From assembly GCF_003752025.1 (NCBI RefSeq), contig NZ_RJKR01000006.1, positions 345,466-409,465 of the forward strand: a DNA stretch of 64,000 nt. The letters are read 5' to 3'. Positions 25,376 to 33,309 of the stretch are shown here, one piece after another. This stretch comes from Curtobacterium sp. PhB115. Its GTDB lineage: Bacteria; Actinomycetota; Actinomycetes; Actinomycetales; Microbacteriaceae. A model generated the notes under the pieces. It made no database searches. It was given only the letters and a program-made list of their open reading frames with translations, and had not been told where the DNA came from. The translations under genes were made by a program, and so were the position numbers. Numbering within the stretch: the first letter of the stretch is position 1; every line of letters starts with the position of its first letter.

Positions 25376-25720
25376 CTACTTCGTCTGGTTCGGGTGCCGC
25401 GTGTGCACATCCGTGATGAAGACGACTCGGTCGGCATCGTCGACCGTGTACCAGATCCGTGCGCCACGTTTCAGCTCGAACTGCCGACGGGTCCAGTCTC
25501 GACCCGAGTGGCGGACGACGCCGAGCTCCCCACGAAGCGCGTGGCACGCCAGGTCTTCGGTTTCGGGGTCGACCGTCAGCCGGTCCCACGCGGCTGCGAC
25601 GGCGTTCCGCTGGGTCGCGAGGACGTCGCGCCATCCTTGCTCGGCCGATCGTGTACCGAAGACGATGGTGAACTCGGTCGAGCGCACCGGGCGGGGCACA
25701 CCGACCCGGCGACCAGCCAT
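25376..25720 (-). CDS. RelE/ParE-type toxin of a toxin-antitoxin pair
   Basis: This 114-residue basic protein ends in a ParE/RelE-like beta-sheet: LRGELGVVRHSGRDWTRRQF, then ELKRGARIWYTVDDADRVVF, then ITDVHTRHPNQTK. AAAWDRLTVDPETED is the helix before it. Proteins of this fold inhibit growth by mRNA cleavage (RelE) or gyrase poisoning (ParE); the sequence does not decide which. ATG 25718-25720 follows the antitoxin stop by four bases, so the two are coupled. The order antitoxin-toxin and the upstream palindrome support a type II system. Confidence 0.8.
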   Translation of the reverse strand: MAGRRVGVPRPVRSTEFTIVFGTRSAEQGWRDVLATQRNAVAAAWDRLTVDPETEDLACHALRGELGVVRHSGRDWTRRQFELKRGARIWYTVDDADRVVFITDVHTRHPNQTK

Positions 25721-25724
25721 CTCG

Positions 25725-26189
25725 TCAGGGCCGCTCGACGGCGACCGGCGCTTCGAGGACTTCCGGGTCGCGCGCTCCCCATCCCGCAGCGATCGCCTCG
25801 GCGCTGTTGCGCCACGCCTGCATCTCGAGGAGCAACCTGCGCGGCTGTCGGAGCGAGAACGAGCCGCGCGCGACGTCCACGATCTCGCGCGCGAACCGCT
25901 TCTGGTCGTCACGGCTCAGGAGCTTGATCCAGGGGTACGGGACAGCAAGACGGTCGTGGAGTGGAAGCTGCTCGTTGACCGTGACCGCCGCGATCAGCTG
26001 CGCCGCGATCTCGAGAACCGCATCGTCGTCATCCGACCGCTCCTTCGTCGTCAGGACCAACGGCTTCCCGTCGCGCCGTGTGACCTCGAGCGGCTCTTCC
26101 TCAGCCGCCGCGAACACCTGCTTGGCGTGACGCGACAGGTCCGAGGACTGGACGGATCGCCGAGTACGAGGCGGCGCGAGGAGGGTCAT
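25725..26189 (-). CDS. antitoxin-like protein (Phd/YefM-type N-terminus)
   Basis: This 154-residue protein starts with a segment resembling Phd/YefM antitoxins (SSDLSRHAKQVFAAAEEEPL, then EVTRRDGKPLVLTTKE), which folds into the DNA-binding dimer. The remaining 100 residues are longer than usual and should cover toxin neutralisation. It precedes and is coupled to a RelE/ParE-type toxin. ATG 26189 has TACAGT 6 bases upstream, and that box abuts an 18-bp perfect palindrome, the expected autoregulatory operator. Confidence 0.78.
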   Translation of the reverse strand: MTLLAPPRTRRSVQSSDLSRHAKQVFAAAEEEPLEVTRRDGKPLVLTTKERSDDDDAVLEIAAQLIAAVTVNEQLPLHDRLAVPYPWIKLLSRDDQKRFAREIVDVARGSFSLRQPRRLLLEMQAWRNSAEAIAAGWGARDPEVLEAPVAVERP

Positions 26190-26195
26190 GCGGAA

Positions 26196-26219
26196 ACTGT
26201 ATTCAGAACGTGTTCTGAA
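26196..26219 (-). promoter_or_regulatory. toxin-antitoxin promoter and operator
   Basis: The -10 box TACAGT (26196-26201, minus strand) is followed directly by the perfect palindrome TTCAGAACGTGTTCTGAA (26202-26219). An antitoxin bound there would block RNA polymerase. GAAC and GTTC are 2 bases apart, so it is not a LexA box. Confidence 0.65.
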
Positions 26220-26260
26220 CGCAAGTGGACTTGCAGGGGCCCTGCTACCGACTTAGCATT

Positions 26261-26274
26261 CGAACACACGTTCG
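26261..26274. promoter_or_regulatory. LexA (SOS) box
   Basis: CGAACACACGTTCG fits the Gram-positive/actinobacterial SOS consensus CGAAC-N4-GTTCG exactly. It follows a TAGCAT -10 box (26254-26259) and lies 17 bases before the DUF6504 start, so LexA bound here would block that promoter. Confidence 0.85.
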
Positions 26275-26290
26275 AACGAGGAGGCCTCCC

Positions 26291-26554
26291 GTGATGATCA
26301 TCGACACGGCCGCCACGGTGTGGTGGACCGACGGCGCGCCCTCCCGGCTGGTGTGGGCCGGACGCCGCTGGCGGGTGACCGACATGCCCACGCGGCTCAC
26401 CGTGACGCGGGCCGAGTTGCCGACGGCGATCACGCACGCTCCCGAGCGCACGGTCGGCTGGCGCTTCCAGGCCACCGCCGAGGACGGCGAGTCACTGGTG
26501 GTCGACATCGTGCCCGAGGGCGCCGGCTGGGGCGTCGCCCGCACGTGGACGTGA
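26291..26554 (+). CDS. DUF6504-like SOS-controlled small protein
   Basis: This 87-residue basic protein is rich in Trp and Arg (TAATVWWTDGAPSRLVWAGR, then RWRVTDMPTRLT; GWRFQATAEDGESLVVDI). The composition and length resemble DUF6504 proteins that accompany ImuB/DnaE2 translesion polymerases in actinomycetes; this is from memory. GTG 26291 has GAGGAGG at 26277-26284; ATG 26294 is an alternative start. The perfect LexA box upstream shows it belongs to the DNA-damage response, although no imuB or dnaE2 is adjacent. Confidence 0.75.
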   Translation: MMIIDTAATVWWTDGAPSRLVWAGRRWRVTDMPTRLTVTRAELPTAITHAPERTVGWRFQATAEDGESLVVDIVPEGAGWGVARTWT

Positions 26555-26568
26555 CCGCCGCCGCGCGG

Positions 26569-26574
26569 TACGGT
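26569..26574 (+). promoter_or_regulatory. leaderless -10 box of the DUF1697 gene
   Basis: TACGGT lies 6 bases before ATG 26581. Read-through from the SOS promoter is also possible. Confidence 0.55.
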
Positions 26575-26580
26575 CCGGAC

Positions 26581-27093
26581 ATGGCCAGGTGGGTCGCGCT
26601 GCTGCGCGGAGTGAACGTCAACGGGATCACGATCAAGAGCGCCGACCTCGCAGCGCTCTTCCGTGGGCTCGGCTTCCAGGACGTCCGGACCGTCCTCGCC
26701 TCGGGGAACGTCGTGTTCAGCACCGACGACACGCCCTCGCTCAAGGCGGCGATCGAGCAGGCGCTCCGCGATCGCTTCGGGTACGACGCGTGGATCGTCC
26801 TCGTCCCGCACGACGGCCTCGCCGCCCTCGTCGACGCGTTCCCGTTCGATCGCTCCGACGACCGCCACGACTACGTGGTGTTCGGCTCCGACGACACGGC
26901 ACTCGACGACCTGCTGACCGACCTCGACCTCGACGACGCCGTCGAACGGGTCGCCCGCGGCGACGGCGTCGTCTACTGGTCCTGCCCGAAGGGCTCGAGC
27001 ACGGACACGGTGTTCGCCAAGCGGGCCGGAGCCGCACGCTTCAAGCGCACGACGACCACCCGCAACACGAACACCCTCCGGAAGCTCCTGTGA
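26581..27093 (+). CDS. DUF1697-family protein
   Basis: This 170-residue protein opens with MARWVALLRGVNVNGITIKS, the DUF1697 hallmark. GFQDVRTVLASGNVVFSTDD near residue 35 and a C-terminal KRTTTTRNTNTLRKLL also match. The family is common in actinobacteria and has no established function. It lies 26 bases after the SOS-controlled gene and overlaps the next gene by four bases (GTGA), so the three could form one transcript. Confidence 0.9.
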   Translation: MARWVALLRGVNVNGITIKSADLAALFRGLGFQDVRTVLASGNVVFSTDDTPSLKAAIEQALRDRFGYDAWIVLVPHDGLAALVDAFPFDRSDDRHDYVVFGSDDTALDDLLTDLDLDDAVERVARGDGVVYWSCPKGSSTDTVFAKRAGAARFKRTTTTRNTNTLRKLL

Positions 27094-27476
27094 CCCGTGG
27101 CGGCCTCCACCACGTCGAGCTCCGCACCGCTGACCTCGCGACGGCGAGCGCCGCTTGGGGATGGCTGCTCGAGCAGCTCGGCTACGAGCCGTTCCAGCAG
27201 TGGGAGCAGGGCCGGAGCTGGGCGCTCGGCGACCTGTACGTGGTGCTCGAGTCGGCACCGCAGGACGGCGCGCACGACCGCCGACGCCCCGGGTTGAGCC
27301 ACCTGGCGTTCCACGCCGGCGATGCCACGGCGGTCGAACGGCTCTGGGACACTGCGCCCGACCACGGCTGGGCACGCCTCTACGAGGACCGTCACCCGTA
27401 CGCTGGCGGCCCGGACCACCACGCCGCCTTCCTGCAGGACACTGAGCGCTTCAAGGTCGAGCTCGTCGCGGGTTGA
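27090..27476 (+). CDS. VOC-superfamily protein (glyoxalase/dioxygenase-like)
   Basis: This 128-residue single-domain protein of the vicinal oxygen chelate fold has LHHVELRTADLATASAAWGW at the N-terminus, and LSHLAFHAGDA and DRHPYAGGPDHHAAFLQD later. Metal-ligand candidates are His 7, a Glu in the middle strand (LYVVLESA) and His residues in the C-terminal half. Members detoxify methylglyoxal, modify antibiotics or open aromatic rings; the substrate is unknown. GTG 27090 overlaps the DUF1697 stop. Confidence 0.85.
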   Translation: MTRGGLHHVELRTADLATASAAWGWLLEQLGYEPFQQWEQGRSWALGDLYVVLESAPQDGAHDRRRPGLSHLAFHAGDATAVERLWDTAPDHGWARLYEDRHPYAGGPDHHAAFLQDTERFKVELVAG

Positions 27477-27496
27477 CCCCCGCGGCCGGCACCACG

Positions 27497-28264
27497 TCAG
27501 GACTGCGGCGGCTGCCCGTTGCTCGCCATCGTGCCGCCGTCGACCGGCAGGACGGCCCCGGTGATGAACGACGCTTCGTCGCTCGCCAAGAACAGCACCG
27601 CAGCAGCGACCTCGTCCGCCCGACCTCCGCGACCGAGCGCGATCCGTTCCGCGAACTCCTGCTTGAGCGCCTCGTCCTCGGCCTGCTCCTCGGTCAGGTC
27701 CGTCCAGATGAGCCCCGGCGCGACCGCGTTGACCCGGACCCCGGCGTGGCCGTTGTCCAGCGCCGCCGCCTTCGTGAAGTTCGTGACGCCGCCCTTCGCC
27801 GCGTTGTAGGGGCTCATCCGCCAGTCCGCGGCCTCGCCCGAGACCGACGAGGTGTTCACGATCGACCCCTTCGTCTCGCGGAGGAACGGGAGCGCTGCCC
27901 GGGTGCCGTAGAACACCCCGGACAGGTCGGTCTCGATCACCCGTCGCCACTCGTCGTCCGAGATCTCGGTGACGTCACCGGAGCTGAAGGTGCCGGCGTT
28001 GTTCACGAGCACGTCGAGCCGGTCCCACCGGTCGATGGCGGCGCTGACGACGGTGCTCCAGTCCGCGGAGCTCGCCACGTCGGCGGTCAGGGCGATCACA
28101 CGGTCGGTCGGCAGCGAGTCGCCGACCGCCCGCACCTTGTCCTCGACGCTGTCGGTCAGCACGACCGACGCGCCCTCGGCGACGAACGCCCGCGCCGTCG
28201 CCTCACCGATGCCGGACCCGGCTCCCGTGACGATCGCGACCTTGCCCTCGAAGCGCTTGCCCAT
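27497..28264 (-). CDS. short-chain dehydrogenase/reductase
   Basis: This 255-residue NAD(P)-dependent oxidoreductase has the classical SDR motifs: cofactor loop TGAGSGIG near residue 13, NNAG near 90, active-site Ser in NTSSVSG near 140 and the YxxxK pair in SPYNAAKGG near 155. The Asp at the end of the second strand (LTDS) favours NAD over NADP. ATG 28264 follows GAGAGGAG. It lies 175 bases downstream of the GH65 gene on the same strand; linkage is unproven. Confidence 0.92.
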   Translation of the reverse strand: MGKRFEGKVAIVTGAGSGIGEATARAFVAEGASVVLTDSVEDKVRAVGDSLPTDRVIALTADVASSADWSTVVSAAIDRWDRLDVLVNNAGTFSSGDVTEISDDEWRRVIETDLSGVFYGTRAALPFLRETKGSIVNTSSVSGEAADWRMSPYNAAKGGVTNFTKAAALDNGHAGVRVNAVAPGLIWTDLTEEQAEDEALKQEFAERIALGRGGRADEVAAAVLFLASDEASFITGAVLPVDGGTMASNGQPPQS

Positions 28265-28387
28265 GGTGTCTCCTCTCGTTGCACTGTCCGTGCCCGGGGA
28301 GACGCCATCGGCCCGAGGGGCACGGCGCACCACGCTGCCCGTACCGGGCTGGGTGCGTTCGGAGGTGCGCGGCGGGGCGGACCCGAC

Positions 28388-28404
28388 CCGTGCCTCCAGG
28401 CCGG
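28388..28404. repeat. dispersed 17-bp CTGGAGGC motif
   Basis: CCGTGCCTCCAGGCCGG is identical to 44295-44311. It lies in the 175-base gap between the GH65 and SDR genes, which otherwise contains only GC-rich weak inverted repeats. Confidence 0.7.
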
Positions 28405-28439
28405 AGCCCGTGCGCACGGCGCGACGTGCGCCGCGCCCC

Positions 28440-30950
28440 CTACGCCGTCGTCTCGTCCACCTCGAGTTCGCGCTGCAGCGAGATCGTCGGGATCGACGCC
28501 GTGATGACCGACCCGTCGGCCCGCAGCGTGCCCTGGATGTCGCTCGTCGTCGGGGCGTGCCCCGACATCCGCGGCCCCTGGTGCGGCAGCGGCACCACGG
28601 TCGGCTCGCCCGCCTCGATGTCCCACTGCTGGTTGTGCACCCACGCGGTGAAGCCCGAACCGGTCTCGACGGTGAAGGTCATGGTGTCCGGCTCGAGGTC
28701 GACCCGGACCCGCGACTGCCGCACCGTCAGGCGGTACGTCAGGCGGTCCCACTCCTTCGGCAGGCGCGGGTTGAAGGTCATCCGCCCGCCGTGGTCGCGC
28801 ATGCCGCCGAAGCCGTTGACGAGCGCACCCCAGATGCCACCCGTCGAGGCGATGTGCACGCCGTCGGTGGTGTTGTTGTGCAGGTCGGCGAGGTCGACGT
28901 AGAGCGCCGTGTTGAAGTACTGCTCGGCGAGCTCGTGGTACCCGACCTCGGCCGCCATGATCGACTGCACGACCGCCGACAGCGTGGAGTCGCCGGTGGT
29001 CAGCGCGTCGTAGTAGTCGAAGTCCCGGCGCTTCTCGGCGGCGGTGAACTCGTGCCCCTGCAGGAAGAGGGCGAGCACCACGTCGGCCTGCTTGAGCACC
29101 TGGAAGCGGTAGATCACCAGCGGGTGGTAGTGCAGGAGCAGCGGACGCTTCGACTCGGGCGTGTTCTCGAGGTCCCAGAGTTCCTTGTCCAGGAACTGGG
29201 CGTCCTGCGGGTGGATGCCACGGTGCGGGTCGAAGGGGATCTCCATCGACTCGGCGGCGTGCTCCCACTCGACGAGCTCGTCGGGCTGCAAGCCGGTGCG
29301 CCGCACCATGCGGTCGTACTCTTCCGGGTCGTCGGCGGCGAGCTCACGGCAGGCGTTGACGGCGAACCACAGGTTCGCCCGCGCCATCACGTTCGTGTAG
29401 AGGTTGTCGTCGACGACCGTCGTGTACTCGTCCGGCCCGGTGACGCCGTCGATGTGGAACTTCTTGTCGCCGTTGGAGCGCCAGAAGCCGAGGTCCTCCC
29501 ACAGGCGAGCGGTCTCGACGAGCACGTCGATCGCCCCGCGCTTCAGGAACTCGGTGTCGCCGGACGCCCGCACGTACTGCATGAGCGCATGGGCGATGTC
29601 GGCGTCGATGTGGTACTGCGCGGTGCCGGCGGCGTAGTACGCGCTGCTCTCCTCGCCGTTGATCGTCCGCCACGGGAACAGCGCCCCACGCTGGTTCAGC
29701 TCACGGGCACGGGCCCGCGCCGCGTCGAGCATGTTGTAGCGGAAGCGCAGGGCGTTCCGCGCGACGATCGGCGCCGTGTACGACAGGAACGGCAGGACGT
29801 AGATCTCCATGTCCCAGAAGTAGTGGCCGCCGTAGCCGGAGCCGGTGACGCCCTTCGCCGCGATGCCGTGCCCGTCGGTGCGGGCCGTCGCCTGCGCGAG
29901 CATGAACAGGTTCCAGCGCACCGCCTGCTGGATCGCCGGCTGCCCGGCGATCTCGACGTCGCTGCGTGCCCAGTAGTCGTCCATCCACACGCGCTGCTTC
30001 TCGAACGTCTCGTCGAGGGTCTCGGCGTGCGCCCGGTCGAGGGTGCGGTCGCAGCGGTCCGCGAGCTCCCGCGCCGGCACGCCGCGGGACGTGTGGTAGA
30101 CGACGTGCTTCACGAGGCGGATCGGCTGTCCCGCCTTCGCCTGCACCCGGTAGACGTGCTTCGCCAGGTCGTCCTCGATCGACGACGACTCGTCCCAGGT
30201 GTTCTCGGTCTCGAGGTGGTGCTCGACACCGACGCAGATCGTCATGCCCGAGCTCACCGCCTGGTAGCCGAGCAGCGAACGACCGCCGGTGCTGCGCTTC
30301 AGCTTCGGCTCGAGCACCCGCGCGGTGAACGCCTCGGCCTTGCGCGGGTCGAACGCGTTCGCCGCCGCACGCATGCCGGCGTGGTACTCGTCCTGCACGT
30401 CCTGACGGTTCAGGATCTGGCTGGACAGCAGGATCGAGGCGTCCGCGTCGAGCACGGTGACCTCGTAGTCGATGACCGCGAGGTGACGGTCGGTGAACGA
30501 CACCAGACGCCGCGAACGGATGAGCACGCGCTTGCCCGACGGCGTCGACCACTCGGTCTCGCGGAACAGGTAGCCGCCCCGGAAGTCGAGCCGACGGGTG
30601 TGGCGGAGGATGTCGGCCTCGGCCAGGACGAGCGGCTCGTCGTCCACGTAGAGCCGGATGACCTTCGCGTCGGGCGCGTTGATGATCGTCTGCCCGGTCT
30701 TCGCGAACCCGAAGGCGTCCTCTGCGTGACGGATCGGCCAGGTCTCGTGGAACCCGTTGATGTAGGTGCCGTACTGCACGCCGCCGCGACCCTCGTCGAG
30801 GTTGCCGCGCAGGCCGAGGTACCCGTTGCCGACGGCGAAGTTCGTCTCAGCGACGCCCTGCTGGTCGGGGGCGTACTCGGTCTCGACGAGTGCCCACTCG
30901 TCAATCGGGTAGCGGACGCGGTCGAGGGGGTCCGAGGTGATGGGGTTCAT
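28440..30950 (-). CDS. glycoside hydrolase family 65 disaccharide phosphorylase
   Basis: This 836-residue cytoplasmic enzyme matches GH65 inverting phosphorylases (maltose, trehalose, kojibiose or nigerose types), which split an alpha-glucoside with phosphate to give beta-glucose 1-phosphate. Landmarks are ETNFAVGNGYLGLRG near residue 35, GYGGHYFWDMEIYVLPFL near 375, the general-acid Glu in GVTGPDEYTTVVDDNLY near 505 and HIASTGGIWGALVNGFGG near 705 for phosphate. The adjacent upstream gene is a beta-phosphoglucomutase, which fits the product. ATG 30950 has GGAG a few bases upstream. The disaccharide cannot be told from motifs alone. Confidence 0.93.
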   Translation of the reverse strand: MNPITSDPLDRVRYPIDEWALVETEYAPDQQGVAETNFAVGNGYLGLRGNLDEGRGGVQYGTYINGFHETWPIRHAEDAFGFAKTGQTIINAPDAKVIRLYVDDEPLVLAEADILRHTRRLDFRGGYLFRETEWSTPSGKRVLIRSRRLVSFTDRHLAVIDYEVTVLDADASILLSSQILNRQDVQDEYHAGMRAAANAFDPRKAEAFTARVLEPKLKRSTGGRSLLGYQAVSSGMTICVGVEHHLETENTWDESSSIEDDLAKHVYRVQAKAGQPIRLVKHVVYHTSRGVPARELADRCDRTLDRAHAETLDETFEKQRVWMDDYWARSDVEIAGQPAIQQAVRWNLFMLAQATARTDGHGIAAKGVTGSGYGGHYFWDMEIYVLPFLSYTAPIVARNALRFRYNMLDAARARARELNQRGALFPWRTINGEESSAYYAAGTAQYHIDADIAHALMQYVRASGDTEFLKRGAIDVLVETARLWEDLGFWRSNGDKKFHIDGVTGPDEYTTVVDDNLYTNVMARANLWFAVNACRELAADDPEEYDRMVRRTGLQPDELVEWEHAAESMEIPFDPHRGIHPQDAQFLDKELWDLENTPESKRPLLLHYHPLVIYRFQVLKQADVVLALFLQGHEFTAAEKRRDFDYYDALTTGDSTLSAVVQSIMAAEVGYHELAEQYFNTALYVDLADLHNNTTDGVHIASTGGIWGALVNGFGGMRDHGGRMTFNPRLPKEWDRLTYRLTVRQSRVRVDLEPDTMTFTVETGSGFTAWVHNQQWDIEAGEPTVVPLPHQGPRMSGHAPTTSDIQGTLRADGSVITASIPTISLQRELEVDETTA

Positions 30951-30990
30951 GGTGCTCCGTGGGAAGGGAGGAGATGGTCGTGACGGATCT

Positions 30991-31018
30991 GGCCTGGAGG
31001 CGCGACTCGCCTCCGGCC
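30991..31018 (-). repeat. intercistronic hairpin with dispersed motif
   Basis: GGAGGCG (30996-31002) pairs with CGCCTCC (31008-31014), and the flanking GGCC ends extend the stem across a one-base bulge. It lies between pgmB and the GH65 gene and contains another copy of the CTGGAGGC motif. Confidence 0.6.
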
Positions 31019-31025
31019 CGTCGGA

Positions 31026-31793
31026 CTACGTCGTGCTCGTGGCCGGTTCGGGGAGGTCGCCGACCAGCTGGTCGAGGTCGGTCACCACGACGTCGGCACC
31101 GTGCGCGCGGAGCGCGTCCGCGCCCGCGCCGCGGTCGACGCCGATGACGAGGCCGAACGCCCCGTTCCGTCCGGCTTCGACACCGCTCGTGGCGTCCTCC
31201 ACCACGACGCACTCCGCAGCGGTGAGGCCGAACCGGCTGGCGGCGTCGAGGTACGTGTCGGGCGCCGGCTTGCCCGCCAGGCCGTCCTCGCGAGCCACGA
31301 GGCCGTCGACGACGACCGGGAACCGCTCGAGGATGCCCGCCGTGCGGAGGACCTGGGTCGCGTTCGCCGAACTCGAGACGACGGCGACGGACAGCCCGGC
31401 GTCGATCGCGGCGACGAGGAACCGGAGCGACCCCGGGTACGGCTCGACGCCGTGCTCGGCCAGCTCCGCGGTGAACTCGGCGTTCTTCCGGTTGCCGAGC
31501 CCGCACACGGTGTCGGCGTCCGGGGAGTCGTCGGGCGTGCCCTGGGGCAGGTCGATGCCGCGCGAGTCCAGCAGCGAGCGCACCCCGTCGTAGCGGGGCT
31601 TGCCGTCGATGTACGCGAAGTAGTCCTGCTCCGTGTACGGCGCCGCACCGTGCGCGGCGAGGTACGGGGTGAACAGTCGGCTCCACGCACGCATGTGGAC
31701 GTCGGCGGTGGGGGTGAGGACACCGTCGAGGTCGAACAGCAGCGCTCGCTGGTCTGCGAGGCGCGCGGGGGTGCGCCGGGTCGGCGTCGTCAT
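31026..31793 (-). CDS. pgmB: beta-phosphoglucomutase
   Basis: This 255-residue HAD-IA phosphomutase has motif I LLFDLDGVLTPTADVH near residue 18 (Asp nucleophile and the Asp two residues on), KPRYDGVRSLLDSRGI in the cap, VVSSSANATQVL as motif II, GLAGKPAPDTYLDAA with the motif III Lys, and VVVEDATSGVEAG as motif IV. It converts beta-glucose 1-phosphate to glucose 6-phosphate and so completes GH65 disaccharide phosphorolysis. ATG 31793 follows GGAGGG. It lies upstream of the GH65 gene on the same strand. Confidence 0.92.
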   Translation of the reverse strand: MTTPTRRTPARLADQRALLFDLDGVLTPTADVHMRAWSRLFTPYLAAHGAAPYTEQDYFAYIDGKPRYDGVRSLLDSRGIDLPQGTPDDSPDADTVCGLGNRKNAEFTAELAEHGVEPYPGSLRFLVAAIDAGLSVAVVSSSANATQVLRTAGILERFPVVVDGLVAREDGLAGKPAPDTYLDAASRFGLTAAECVVVEDATSGVEAGRNGAFGLVIGVDRGAGADALRAHGADVVVTDLDQLVGDLPEPATSTT

Positions 31794-31929
31794 CTGCAGC
31801 CCTCCAGGGACGGGGTCGTGGACGTTGCTCCCGCCGAGTCTAGGACCGCTCCAGGCCAGGTGTTCAGGCGCGCGCTGGGAACCCGCCGAGGGAGGGATCG
31901 CCACGCTGGCCGGGACGGAAGGCACCACC

Positions 31930-33285
31930 ATGACGAACGACACCGCCGCACCACCGCACGGCGGCACCGACTCGAAGCTCAAGCAGGCGATCACCGGCCC
32001 GCTGCTGTACCTCTTCATCCTCGGCGACGTCCTCGGCGCCGGCATCTACGCCCTGATGGGGACCCTGTCCCAGGACGTCGGCGGCGCGCTCTGGGCACCG
32101 CTCCTGCTCGCCCTCCTGCTCGCGCTCCTCACCGCCGGGTCGTACGCCGAGCTCGTCACGAAGTACCCGAAGGCCGGCGGCGCGGCGGTCTTCGCGGAGC
32201 GCGCCTACCGGGTGCCGATCGTCTCGTTCCTCGTGGGCTTCTCGATGCTCGCCGCCGGCGTGACGAGCGCCGCCGGGCTGTCGCTGGCGTTCGCCGGGGA
32301 CTACCTCGGCACGTTCGTCGACCTGCCGCCCGTCCCGACCGCGATCGTGTTCCTCGCGCTGATCGCCTGCCTGAACGCCCGCGGCATCTCGGACTCGCTG
32401 AAGAGCAACGTCGTGATGACGATCATCGAGGTCTCCGGGCTGGTCATCGTCATCGTGGTCGTCGCCGTGATGCTCGGCGGCGGAGGCGGCGACGTCTCCC
32501 GCATCGGCGAGTTCCCGGCCGAGGCGAACCCGGCGCTCGCCACCCTGAGCGCCGCCATCGTCGCGTACTACTCGTTCGTCGGCTTCGAGACCTCGGCGAA
32601 CGTCGCGGAAGAGGTCCGCGAGCCGCGCCGCGTGTACCCGAAGGCCCTGTTCGGGGCGCTCGCGACCGCCGGGGTCGTCTACGTGCTCGTCGGCCTCGCC
32701 AGCTCCATCGCCCTGCCCGCCGACGAGCTCTCCGACTCGAGCGGCCCCTTGCTCGCGGTCGTCTCGGCGAGCGGCGTCCCGATCCCGGACTGGGTCTTCA
32801 GCCTCATCGCGCTGGTCGCGGTGGCGAACGGTGCCCTGCTCACGATGATCATGGCGAGCCGCGTGACCTACGGCATGGCCGAACAGCGGTTGCTGCCGGC
32901 ACTGCTCGGCAAGGTCCTGCCGAACCGGAAGACCCCGTGGACCGCGATCATCGCGACCACCGTCGTCGCGATGCTGCTCACCCTGATCGGTGACGTCGGC
33001 ACGCTCGCCGAGACCGTCGTGCTCCTGCTGCTGTTCGTCTTCATCAGCACGAACGTCGCCGTCCTGGTGCTCCGGCGGGACCGCGTCGACCACGAGCACT
33101 TCCGGGTCTGGACCTTCGTGCCGGTGCTCGGCGTCGCGTCGTGCGTGCTGCTCCTGACCCAGCAGAGCGGGCAGGTCTGGCTCTACGCGGCGATCCTGCT
33201 CGCCGTCGGCGTGGTGCTGTACTTCATCGCCCGGATCACCGGGCGACGCTCTGGACGCGACCACGAGGCGGGCGTCATCCGCTGA
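31930..33285 (+). CDS. APC-superfamily amino acid permease
   Basis: This 451-residue membrane protein has about 12 hydrophobic segments. LFILGDVLGAGIYALMGTLS near residue 25 is the APC signature. YAELVTKYPKAGGAAVFAER near 75 and YYSFVGFETSANVAEEVREP near 215 fit the amino-acid/polyamine/organocation class. It is divergent from pgmB (136-base gap) and convergent with a hydrolase. ATG 31930 has GGAAGG upstream. The substrate is unknown. Confidence 0.9.
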   Translation: MTNDTAAPPHGGTDSKLKQAITGPLLYLFILGDVLGAGIYALMGTLSQDVGGALWAPLLLALLLALLTAGSYAELVTKYPKAGGAAVFAERAYRVPIVSFLVGFSMLAAGVTSAAGLSLAFAGDYLGTFVDLPPVPTAIVFLALIACLNARGISDSLKSNVVMTIIEVSGLVIVIVVVAVMLGGGGGDVSRIGEFPAEANPALATLSAAIVAYYSFVGFETSANVAEEVREPRRVYPKALFGALATAGVVYVLVGLASSIALPADELSDSSGPLLAVVSASGVPIPDWVFSLIALVAVANGALLTMIMASRVTYGMAEQRLLPALLGKVLPNRKTPWTAIIATTVVAMLLTLIGDVGTLAETVVLLLLFVFISTNVAVLVLRRDRVDHEHFRVWTFVPVLGVASCVLLLTQQSGQVWLYAAILLAVGVVLYFIARITGRRSGRDHEAGVIR

Positions 33286-33309
33286 GGCGACGCGCCACGG
33301 GCCTCCCGG

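Noticed and set aside
26202-26219. Palindrome TTCAGAACGTGTTCTGAA as a second LexA box
   Set aside because: Only two bases separate GAAC and GTTC; the actinobacterial SOS site needs four.
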